From NCBI GenBank assembly GCA_964020155.1, contig OZ026546.1, positions 901,414 through 965,413 on the forward strand: a DNA stretch of 64,000 nucleotides, read 5' to 3'. Both the position numbers and the translations under genes were made by a program. A model generated the notes under the pieces. That model did no database searches, had not been told where the DNA came from, and worked only from the letters and a program-made list of their open reading frames with translations. This stretch comes from Chondrilla cf. caribensis. Lineage: Eukaryota; Porifera; Demospongiae; Chondrillida; Chondrillidae. Shown here one piece after another: positions 1-19,186 of this stretch (position 1 is the first letter of the stretch; the number at the start of each line of letters is the position of its first letter).

Positions 1-18
1 ATTCAAAGGAGACTGCGT

Positions 19-7133
<7,115 letters not shown>

Positions 7134-9400
7134 GAGAGACACTTCAACCAACTATACTGCATGACACCTATTCAAAATAATCATCAATTCTCTTCATTTA
7201 ATTTCTTAAACGATTTACTTCATAATATCATAATCTCAATATTGAAGTTGAAGAAATTACAAATAATATCCAATTAATTTCTAATTATTATTATTAATCA
7301 CAATAAATTCATTAGTATCGTACTTGACTTTTCTGTACATGGACTAATTGTAATATTGTTTGTTTGTGTAATATTAGACTGTATAGTGTGAATTTAATTA
7401 TAATTAATTTTAATGATTATTAATCTTTAATAAGATAATTTTTGCCATAAGCTATCCACTCTGGATCTATGCACATACTTTCACAGAGCTAGAGTGGGTG
7501 TGCACAAGATAAGCGTTGCAATTCAGTTTATCCATTGTTCTAATGCACGGAGATTGCGGATCCCGCTTTAGGTCAGTTTGAAGGGGCAGGGGTAACTCAC
7601 TGTTCGCACTATTTGGGTGGTCACCATGTGGTCTATCAATAGCACCTCCATAGGAAAGTACGCACAAGCAAAATTGTATTAATATACGTGTGTATCATAT
7701 ATGAAGGCTGGGGAGGTTTTGCGCCCAGTGGCAAAACATATTAGCCATCATTAGGTCTGTACTACCTCCAGGAGGGTGTACATGCAGCAGTATTTTTGCT
7801 ATGATGCATCACATGTACATCAGTGTGGCCATGGGGACTAGATATTAAATTTTCCATTTCTTGCTGGTCACCACACAAAAAAATGGAGTTCAGTTCAGAT
7901 TAGTTAGTTAGTTCACATAGCTATGTATGTCTAGAATATCTAGTTGACATGCCCCCTCTCCCATGAGCTATGCAAAAAGGTGCTTAGGGTTTTCTCTCCT
8001 ATACACTCCCATACATTGAAAACATAATAAGCACCTTCAAATGTAGCTGGGGTTACGAACATATCGAGATCAGAAGTGCTTTGTAAGTTAGTTCACCTCC
8101 GCACCTAGATCTGGTAAAAACATGAGATTGATACGCCCACATTCCCATGGGCTGTTCAAGGTGTTTAGCGTTGCGTTTTCTCTCCTATACGTACGCTCCC
8201 ATATTATATTGAAATAGTATTAAGCACCTCCCAATGTAGCTGGAGTTACAGGCAACCTGTTGAGATGGGAATTATTTCATAGGTTAATTCACGTCCCCAG
8301 CTATAGGTCTGGTAAAATTATTAGGTTGACATACCCACTTTCTCATGAGCTATTCAAAAAGGTGCTTAGTGTTTTCTCTCCTATATCATCCCATATATTA
8401 TGCCACACATAATAATGCATATACTTTTGTATGTACATTCAAATATAAGCATAATACGCCTTGTGGTGATCACGCAGGTAATTTCACAATCCTTTGCTGG
8501 TCACCAAGGGATGCCCAGTGTCCATGCCAAACTCACCAACACAATTTTGGATGCATACAGATTGTCCCATATAAGTGCGCTATAGGCCTTGCAGTGACAA
8601 GCAAAAAAATGTTAAATTTTATTGCTTGTCACCGCGGCCTCTCCTGTGTGCACATAATGCATCATAGCTCAAATACAAATGCATGGACACACTCCTGGAG
8701 TTAGTACGGTCCTTCTGATAACAAAAAAGATACGTTTTGTTGTTGAACAAGAATTCTCCCTGGGGCCATATGCCACATAATAATAATGCATAATACATTC
8801 AAATATATGCATAATACACCTTGTGGTAATCACGCAGGGGATTTCACATTCCTTTGCTGGTCATCAAGGGCTGCCCAGTGTCCATACCAAACTCACCAAT
8901 ACAATTTTGGATGTCTACAGACTGCCCTGAGTGTGCTACAGGCCTCAAGGTGACAAGCAAAAAATGTCAAATTTTATCGCTTGTCACCGCGGCCTCTCCT
9001 GTGTGTACATGATGCACCATAGCTCAAATACGAATGCACGGACACACTTCTGGAACTAGTACAGTCCTTCTGATAACAAAAAGATGCATTGTGTAGTCGA
9101 ACAAAAACTGTCCCCAGTGCCCATATGCCACATATAATTATGCATGTACTTTTGTATGTACATTCAAATATTAAACACCTCCTAAAGTAGCTATATACAA
9201 TTACCTATTGAGATGAGAATTGTTTCATAAGTTAATACTTGTCTCCAGCTAGGCCTGGTAAAAATATCTGGTTGATACGCCCACTTTCCCATGAGCTATT
9301 CAAAAAGGTGCTTAGCATTTTCTTTCCTATACTATCCCATACATTGAAAATATTAAACACCTCCAAATGTAGCTGGGGTTAGCTACAACACCTCATTCCC
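7134..9400. repeat. Spacer after copy 1: satellite-like units interrupted by a 2-unit tandem repeat
   Basis: From 7134 to about 7900 the spacer matches the spacer after copy 3 (27989-28820). From about 7960 a unit of roughly 185 bp recurs. Its landmarks are 'cccatgagctattcaaaaag', 'tctcctatac' and 'aatgtagctggggtta'. Units are seen near 7960-8140, 8141-8330, 8331-8395, 9140-9260 and 9270-9390. The array is split by two copies (about 8397-8768 and 8769-9126) of a roughly 365-bp sequence containing 'tttgctggtca' and 'cttgtcaccgcggcctctcc'. No coding signal is seen. Confidence 0.7.
7302..7307 (+). terminator. Polyadenylation signal AATAAA, copy 1
   Basis: An AATAAA about 170 bp past the stop codon, in an AT-rich 3' flank. 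The same motif is at matching positions after copy 2 (20047-20052) and copy 3 (28156-28161). It is the most likely cleavage signal. Confidence 0.6.
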
Positions 9401-10374
9401 AACTGCTGCAGTAATGTTCTGTGCAGAATTTTAAATTGTTACACTAGCTAACAAATGGACTGAATTATGATAATCATAGATGCACAGTAACATTATGGGC
9501 TAGGGAAAGGGACCTCGGACCTGTGGTTTGAGTAACCTTAGTAAGCTACCTGATATGGAGGACAACCTGCTTGGAGAGAAAAGAAAAAAAAAATTAAAAA
9601 CAGCAGTTGAGCGGCTTGAACCCTGAACTAGAGGCTGGTTGCTGTGGTGGCTTGTGGCGCAGTAGTTATGGCGGCTACAGCCAGACACTCTGTGTTTGAG
9701 CCCCCCAGCTGTGTGGATTCTCTCCTTTTCCTTTCTTTCGGGATCCAAGTAAGTTATCTCCCATGCATTAATATACATCACCAGCACACCTGCTTCTATA
9801 TAGTATGGATTTAGTAAGCTATCGTTATTTAAACTCTGGACATGTAAGATTATCAAGTTAGATGTATTTTACTAGAAGGAGTGCATAATCCCTTCATTCT
9901 GTATGAATACCATGTACATACTTGTGGTTTGCGAAGTGTAAGCCTCACCGTTTTTCGGTCATGGGTAGCTCAGATGTCGGTGAACCTTTGATAGCGTGAC
10001 GGTTTGTTTTGCTTTCATTTCCATCTTGTAATGGCACAAATTAAAATGTAACCAAATTTGATTACACCGTCGAACATATGCCAGCGTAGCTCCGTCATTT
10101 TTTTTATTTTCCTTGCACTTGTCTGCACATTTCCTTAGTAAATGTATCCAGTATATACTTGTGAATTGAGGGCGAATTCCAGTTTGATTCAAATTCATGA
10201 GTATAAATTTAATCGCACCGCTGTACGAAATACGAGGTTAATCGCGTGTAACTTTCCCGAACATTAATCTACCAAGAAACGAAGGTCACCATTAGATTTT
10301 CTGACTTGAGTTGCATATATCTTGTAATTTTCATCAAGATCCGATGACATCGATTTTTTTCGTTGCAACCCCTA
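9401..10374. other. Spacer with no recognisable gene
   Basis: AT-rich intergenic DNA. Short open frames on either strand lack recognisable domains, and nothing here matches the other spacers. I see no gene or clear repeat. Confidence 0.5.
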
Positions 10375-10885
10375 TCTTCACACGTCTTACTATTGACATT
10401 CTATACGATGAACACCCTTTACATCAGTAAATTTGATTAAGTTGATTATTTATTCATTTATTTATTTTTTGGAAATCAATTGCTTGTTTTAAATTATCCT
10501 TCCACTATTGATGTTATTTGTTGGTTCTTGTTTTGTTCTGTTTTTTTTTCTGTCATATTGCTTGTTCTCTTACTTTTTGTTACTTATTCATTAATTTTAT
10601 TTACATATCTGTATGTATTTGCAGGATTCTCCTTAACACCAGCCTACTGTGCTGTGGAGATCTGTTAAAATAATTTGAACTTGAACTTGAACCCTTCACG
10701 ACCAAGACGGTATGACGTAACTGCTACTATATCTGGAATGCGCAACGGGTCTATTGCGTCATAACCCGGCGTCTAATAAGCAAAATGGCCATCACATGTC
10801 ATGCATAGAAACTCGCGTGTTAGTTATTTTCCAGTTTTATCCGAAAACGATTGTGCTGACTTGATAAATTCAAAGGAGACTGCGT
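10375..10885 (+). promoter_or_regulatory. Upstream region of copy 2, conserved with copy 3
   Basis: This matches 20600-21038 upstream of copy 3, apart from an AT-rich extra block at about 10450-10620. Shared blocks include TGACGTAA (10713-10720; TGACGTCA in copy 3), TTGCGTCA (10754-10761), AAAATGGC (10782-10789), a 'tcgcgtg' block and 'ttatccgaaaa' just before the ATG. The first two resemble bZIP (CRE or C/EBP-ATF) sites and the third a YY1 core. No TATA box is evident. Regulatory function is inferred from conservation only. A (TTGAAC)n-like tail at 10674-10692 could be the end of an old retroposon. Confidence 0.5.
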
Positions 10886-13800
10886 ATGGATCCCTTCGCT
10901 CTACTTTTCAGTACTTATGGTCTCGCTACACTGCTAGTGTTATTGCTTTCTATCTACGTGTACTACAGGTGAGTGTTCTGTTGTAATTAACAACCGCTAT
11001 TCTAATTATAACGATAATTTGGGAACAAAAAGTTTACTACTTCAAATGCTAAGCCTCCGAGGACACCTACTGTGTTCCATTGGTAATGGTAGCCCTTAGC
11101 TACAACATACCTGACGGTGAACCCAGGTCCCTAGGGTCTTTAGTGAAGCCAGCAACTAGCTTCCTATTAGTCTAGCTAGCTAGACCGTCCCTAAGAGGCG
11201 CCGAGGGGCGGAAAAGGGAAGGGACGGTCTAGCCATAGATACTCGACCTTAATTGTTGAGTGTCATGGAGGATGATACTATGTACTCATTGTCGGTGGCT
11301 AGAAATATTAACCCATCTGACAGTCAGATGAACGCGATTACTAGTATTTTGCAAGGACATGATACGATCGCATGTCTCCCAACCATTCATGGCAATTCGC
11401 CGATCAAGAATTGCAAAAGAAGGAATAAGAACCAACATATTCAGTCCTCGTTGTACCATCGCTTTTATTTCTGACGAACTAACAGATGAACTGTATTACT
11501 TTTGTGAACGCAGTTTGTCTGCTGTGCGTTCACAGAGTGGTTCGAGATGTCGATGTTCGCGATGAACAATACAAATTAAGAGTACCTATAATATTCTGAC
11601 GAAGAATCATTGCATAATCGACAAAACAACCCTAGATCTATTCTTTCCTCACTTTCCCCTGTCCTCCCACAGATACTCTAACCTGAGTTAGAGTATAGAC
11701 TGTGGCTAGGGTATCTATGGTCCTCCTAACATGTACGGGGTGTATAGTGAGCCGTACAAACTATATACGTGCTATTTGTTGATTGGCAGGTGTGAACTAA
11801 TCCTTACTTGGGGTAGACTGTCCCTTCCCTTTTCTGCCCCTCGGTGCCTCTAAGGGACGGTCTAGTTAGCTAGGCTAGCTTCCTGTGTGTTTGTTATTTG
11901 TACCAATAATCGCAATAACATTGGGATCGGAATTAATTACATCCATTTACCTTATAGCGGCTGTCTACCAGCTGTAAGTATATCACTGTGTTTGTAGATC
12001 TTGAGTTGTCGGGTACTACCAATTTTGTGTTTGCGTGCCATATTGGTTTCGATAGCGTCGTTCAATTTTACATCGCGATCATTGTCGCATCATGATGTCT
12101 CATGTCTGCAGATTTGGATATACACCTTTCAAGTACTTCACCAGCCAAGGGATCCCGGGACCAAAACCAAAACCGTTTATTGGAAGTTTGGATCTGATAA
12201 AGAAATTCAATGTATGTTACATGTGTTGCAGTATGTACATGTTTACAGCAATATGTACTACGTATACCGTGTGCTGGGTCTGGTGTAGATGTGAATTCCG
12301 TAAAATTGTGATATTTGAATTTCTTGGTATTGTAGGGTGATGTTGTTGCCATGAACATCCATCTTATCAAGACCTATGGACCAATCAGTGGGTGAGAATA
12401 CTTCACGTGCCTAGATAATACGGGTGTGGTGTGCTTGTGTGTGCACGAATGTGTGTGTACATAGGCGGATGCATACTTCGTTCACATATACGTATGTATA
12501 TATATATATATGTACCCCGATGCGTGGGCGTTTTCAATCAACTTCAAAAGCGCCGACAGGAGTACATTCGCGATGTACTGGGGTACATTTGTGATGTACC
12601 CCAGTTTTTGTAAGTGGCATTATTTAATCTAACAAGCTTCGGCTAGTTACTGAGCGAACGACGAAACTCGCCGAACCCACGAGCCTCAGAATATTTTCCG
12701 AACGAACAAGGGAAACTTGCCAAACCCATGAACCTTGGAATATATTTACCGAACGAATGAGGAAACTTGCCGAAACCAAGAGCCTTAGAATATCTACAGA
12801 ACGAACGAACGAACGAAATAGGAAACTTGCCAAAACAACGAGCCTTAGAATATCTACAGAAGGAACGAACGAACGAAATAGGAAACTTCTTGCCAAAACA
12901 ACGAGCCTTAGAATATCTACAGAAGGAACGAACGAACGAACGAAATAGGAAACTTGCCAAAACAACGAGCCTTAGAATATCTACAGATTCTGAAGGAACG
13001 AACGAACAAAATAGGAAACTTGCCAAAACAACGAGCCTAGGAGTATTAACTTTACCGAACGAAAGAGGAAACTTGCTGAAACGAGCCTGAGGATGAAATT
13101 TACCAAACGAACGACGATTGCTGCAGTGTTATTAGGCCTTCTTGCTGCTCTTCGTTGAAAACCTCGATCGATAGGCCTACCAGCCCGCGTAAATGAATGT
13201 GCCTACGGGGTACATACTAGTTATACCCCGCTTTCGGTGTGTACTGTGCGGATGCACTAAGTGTTAGGAATAGATTAGCCTCGGGCTGCGCCCTCGGCCA
13301 ATCTATTCCTAACACTTAGTACATCCGCACAGTACACACCGAAAGCGGGGTATAACTACTACACATATATATATATATATATACTATATTATTATTATTA
13401 TTATTATTATTATAATTAAAGTGCACCATACCACAAAGGGTACTAGGACACCATATGGTCCCATGTAGCACTGTATCCACAACACATAACACTAGGGAAT
13501 ATTATAACAAAAAAATGGAAGTAATAAAAGTTAATAGTCTGCTAGTTTGTACAGTACATGGAGATGAAGTTAATAAAACCTAGCTGACCACATAGAGTTA
13601 ATAATAGACAATATACGATAATTCCTACATGCTAATGATAATATCAGAGCTGCTTTTTCCTTCTCATTCTGTACCGAGAAATCTTCCATCACTACATCCA
13701 TTGCTGCCAGAAGTGGTTGTCTGAGATGATCCCATGCAGAACACTGCAATAGCCAATGAACCACATCTTCCACCTCCCCACTGTCACACTCCTTGCACAC

Positions 13801-16091
13801 CCTCTCCTCCCTCTTCACTCCATGCCACCTTCCCATTTCGATTTGAAAAGCCGCCGTTCCACCTCTCAACTTCAGCATAATCCTTCTTTCAGCCTTCAAC
13901 TTCAAAACTGCACAGCTCGACTCGACTCCACATTCTGCAATAAGCTCCATCATTGACAACTTTGGCTTTTCGTGCATCTCTTTCTTCCATTCCTCTTTTA
14001 CATTCCTCCAAGCAACACTCAACAACATATCATTTACTTCTGACTGTGACAACTCCCTGATCATCCCACCACTCACATCCTGCCACCCAAATTTACCCAC
14101 ACACTTGGCAATAGATCTAATCCAACACCCCTTTCTCCACTCCACTGCTCGCAAAGCCACCTTCCGCAACAGTCTGCCTTCATACACCTTACTCATCAAT
14201 ATCTTGTACCAGAACTGCACGCACCTCACTCTTGCCTCCCAAACTACTGGCAACAATCCCATTTCCATCATCAGTGATGTCTTTGGGTGTAGGGTGCCAA
14301 CTCCAAAGAACATTCGGAAAGCACGTAGTTGCACCTGATTAATTGTTTCAGCACTACTTGTACAACCCCAGATCTCAGCCCCATACAGCATTGTTGAATC
14401 AACCAAAGCACTCATAAGTTTCTTGAAAGTTCCAATCTCAACATTGCCAACTTCAACCCTACATTTGTTCAGCCAAGCACCTAGTGCCCTCCTCCCTGCA
14501 GCCGCTTTCTCTTCCACCATCTCTCTAAACTCCAGGTGTTCATCTACGACACACCCCAGATACTTATAGCTGGACACCATTGGGATCACCTCTCCATCCA
14601 CCTTGTACTCCACCTCACACCTCTCCACCACCTTCTTCCTCATATGCATTATACCTGACTTTCCCACATTATATATATATATGTACCTATGAATTCACAT
14701 AGTACACAGATACATACATGTAATGTACTGTATGTACACAGAATTCTTCTGCGAATGTGTGCTTTGTATGAAATGTACACAGTTGTGGTAGCTCATTGAT
14801 CAGATGCATTCCCTGAAGTTCTTGTCAAAAAGCCCTTTCTGACATTCAACTCTAACTGATGGTGGAGTTGACACTCATGTTCCATAGCTTTGATATTTTC
14901 TCCTCTGCTCCGTTCTTGGACTTCCCTCACCTACGTATGTACACACATGCAATCTAGTATAATTAAAGGACTTTGTATATTTTGATTAAGTTATTATCTT
15001 TGATTCAGTGATTATCCTTGTCCTTACACATGTTAGAATATACTTTGGTACAACACCATTTCTGTTCATAACTGATCTGGATATGATCAGAGATGTAACT
15101 ATGAAGCAGTTTGACAAATTTGTGGATCATATGGTGAGTTTGTTGTTTGTGCCTGTTCACTCCAAACACGGTAGAAATACATTAGGACAAACTGTAATGT
15201 ACCCCCAAAATTGTTTATTGTTATTATTTTTGTTTTCTTATCATCCATACATACACTACTATGAACAAACAAACAAAGTTCAACAATTGGTTAATACTAA
15301 TATTGATCTTCAGACTGTTTGTCTCAATGAGTTTCTGCTGTGCTCTGCTTGTATATACAGTACACATGTATGTTTATGACAGAGCTTGCTTTATTGTATT
15401 GAATGTATTCTGTATTCAATATTGTATGTACTGTAACAGTTGAATCTGTTTGAAGACAACCTATACACAAGATCCCCTCTCCTAAATGACCATCATTGAA
15501 CTATCCTATACACAATCTAACAGTGTACTTGGACGCACCTCTATATCAAGACCACCTGTCTACAGAGACCATCTTTTCTTGGTCCCTTTTCGTCTTTATG
15601 GACAGGTCCATACATTTGCAGATATTTGACTAGTATTGACAGAAGTATGTGTGTGTATTGTACCTGTGTAGCATAGTGCTTCTGGGATGAAGGTCAAGGT
15701 TGATGGCAAGATGTACAATGGTCTATTTTCTACATCTGGGGACGATTGGAGAAAACGAAGGCATTTCATTTCTCCTGCATTTAGTGGTCACAAGATGAAA
15801 CTGGTGAGGGGATGAAGTCTTCTCCTGTATATGTTGAGACTGTAGTGAGTTAGTTTCTCCTCATCTCCTGTTAGATGGAGCCCCTCATCAAGGAGAGTAC
15901 AGTACGTCTGGCAGAGAAGATATCTGTACTGGCAGAGAAAGGAGAAACTGTGGAAGTACTTGGGTGAGTAGTGGTGATGCAAAATTACATACTATGAACC
16001 TGAGTACTTGTTGGGTGAAAGGTCCAATATGTAAGTAAGTATTTGGGTGAGTAGTGGTGATGTTTAGTCCCCAGCAAATGTAGTACAAGCA

Positions 16092-16154
<63 letters not shown>

Positions 16155-19114
16155 TGTGTGTGTGTGTGTGTGCATACAGTTGTGTGTATGAATATTGTTC
16201 GATGCATAATATAACTGTATGTATATACGTGTACATAATTGTTAGTATACCTATTACTATAAGATTAATGTTTATATACGTAGGAGAGTGTATGTACATT
16301 TTTATACGTTGTGACTTTTTTCTCTTCTTTTGTTGCAGTCTTTATAGCAAGATGACCATGGAGGTGATACTGTCCACTGCCTTTGGAAGGTCTGTTGACG
16401 TACAAGGAGGAAAGGGAGGAGAAATATACGAGGATGCAAGGGGGCTGTTCAAGGTCTTAACTGGGAAGCAGGCCATGTTCATGAGATTTATACAGTTTAT
16501 CTTGAGTAGGTCAACTGGACAGTGTGCTGTAACAGTTATGAATTTTGGCAGTTTCACTTTTACACAACTTTTGGCACTTTTATACAATTGAATGTAATGT
16601 TTGTTTGACCATGGACTCCTAGTGAATACTTTGACAACTGTTTTGAAATGCCTTCCTGCCATGTTCTTCTTTACTCCTTCTTCACACCTTCACCCCCCCC
16701 CCCCCATGTACAGATATCCCTCCATTTCCCCTGTTCCACCTCTTGGTGGTCTGAATTGTGTCCCTGTACAATATCTCCATGTAATGCAGTTTATGGTGCT
16801 GTATAGTCTCTAGTACTGCTAACGATGTACATATGCATATCTGATCCCTTGTAACTTGCTGTAAGTACGTATGTTAGGTTTGTACTACAGTACTGTATGT
16901 TATTATTTAAAAAGGAGTCTTTAGTGTACATGGAGACTGAAGCTATGAACATTCTTCATTCTATAACACTTATTCTTTTGCAGTATCAATTCCAAGACTT
17001 GCTCCCATAATGAGACCTTTTCTGAGACTAGTAGGTCTGATGAATACTCTCCCACGACTGACCCAGGCCTCCATTAAGATGGTTGAGATGAGAAGAGAGG
17101 AAGGAAGCACAGCCGCTGTGAGTGACAATGGTGTGAACAGATCTCTTCTACTGCTTTGACCTGACCTTGTGTGTACGTTTACAGCGAAAGGACCTCCTTC
17201 AACTGCTGATCGATTCCAGTGATGAACAGACTAAGGAAGGGCTCGAAACTGGAGAGATTGTAGCTGATGTTGTTGGTTTCCTGTTTGCTGGCCATGAGAC
17301 AACCAGTGTAGCTATCACTTTTGCTACTTACTTGCTGGCTAAGAACCCTGAAGTACAGGAGAAGCTTGCTAATGAGATTCATGAGTACTTTGATGAGAAT
17401 CCGGTGAGTGATGTTATGTGTTTACTGTTTGCATGTGTATTACATACGTACATATGTACATGCGCATGTGTGTATATAAACTTATGTGTACATACGTAGC
17501 TGTGCTTGTAGAGTACTTATACTTCCATGTTGACTGCAATGTGAACGTTTGCTTTTATTGTTTATTTCTCAGGGCAAGTCAATGTACAATGCTACACATG
17601 AGCTGGAATATCTTGACATGGTTCTGAGTGAGACATTACGATTGTACCCACCTGCACCTTCGTGAGTTGTTGATGTTTTCACTCCCACAACCTCCCTCTG
17701 CTTTCCTGGGGTTTGAAACATTTCATCTTCACAGTCTGTTCCAGACACGGTGGAGGCTATGAAGACTCCTTTTCATGCACCAACCCTCCCTCCTTACTCC
17801 AATGCTTGAGTAGTGTACGGGCTATGAAGTGAGGAGAATGGTCTGGTCTGGGGGACATTTTTATCAGCCTGAATCAGTAAGACTACTAGAGATCATTCTC
17901 CTTACTCCAATGCTTGAGTAGTGTACAGGCTATGAAGTGAGGAGAATGGTCTGGTCGGGGAGACATTTTTATCAGCCTGGATCAGTAAGACTATTACAGA
18001 TCACTATTATCCTGCAGTTTCAGACAATAAACTGAATAGTACCATGATTTCTTCATGATTGCCTGGACAGTGTCACCCACTTAATCCGCCGCAATTAGTT
18101 TAGGCTAATTTTGGCAGTCAAGTGAGTTTGGCGGATTATCCAATTGTGGTTATGGTTATGGAGACTTATTTAACGTGGGTGAGCCTTAGCCCTGGTGGGG
18201 CTACTATACTGTGAATGTGTGTGGAGAGACATGCACACATATGTACATGACCCTATTGCCTTGTGTAATGTGTGGGTGTGGTCAAGAGCTGCCATCAATT
18301 GTGTTGTATGTACGTAGTAGTAGTAGTAGCCTGTCTAGGTGTGTCCCAGCTGCGAACAAGGTGATAATTGATTGCCGGAGCGCCTAGCTCGACAGAATAC
18401 AACTATACTGTGGCATGTATGCATATGAAACTGTATTAATTGTTGCTGAACAGTTTATAGAACCAATGAAGAAGGGTACAAATTACAAATGTGAACATAC
18501 TTTTCCCTTTGATCTCTTTACTAACCAAGCTAGTCTAAACATTGTATTTGATATTGTTCATCTCCTCTCATGACAGAACTCTTCGTCTGTGCAATGAAGA
18601 ATGTGTTATCAATGGGGTTACCATCAAGAATGGGGTACAAGTGTTGATTCCGATTTATGATATTCACAAGAATCCAGATCTCTGGCCAGAACCTGAGGAA
18701 TTCATTCCAGAGCGGTGAGTGGGTGTGGGTGTTAGTACATGTACATAATTTGCAGATGTCAACACGACACACATGAATGTTCACAACTAGTCCATAGACA
18801 TAGGGTTATGCAACATCTCTCTCTCTTTCAACATTTAATTTACCTTTAGAGTAATGATTGTGTGTAACTTAAGTCAGGGACATATCCAAACTACAGTTTG
18901 ATGTACAGTCAAACTTGTATCTTGAAGGGCACACCAAATCTGTACTTCTTATCAGAGGTACTTACTATCAGTATTGGTTGACATGAGCTAGGGACTGAGT
19001 GAGGTGTATATAGTCACTAACCAGGATTATGTACTAACCACAATGATTACTAAGCAAGTTGCACTGTAGTACTGTAGTACAGATGTGTGTGTGTGCGTGT
19101 GTGTGTGTGTGTGT

Positions 19115-19186
<72 letters not shown>

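Noticed and set aside
7960..9390. CRISPR-like array
   Set aside because: Units are long, diverged and without regular short spacers, and the genome is eukaryotic.
10480..10668. Hydrophobic 62-codon frame upstream of copy 2
   Set aside because: T-rich low-complexity sequence gives Leu/Phe/Val codons; not present upstream of copy 3.
12624..13090. Overlapping open frames on both strands rich in RSF or NERN repeats
   Set aside because: By-products of the 65-bp minisatellite.
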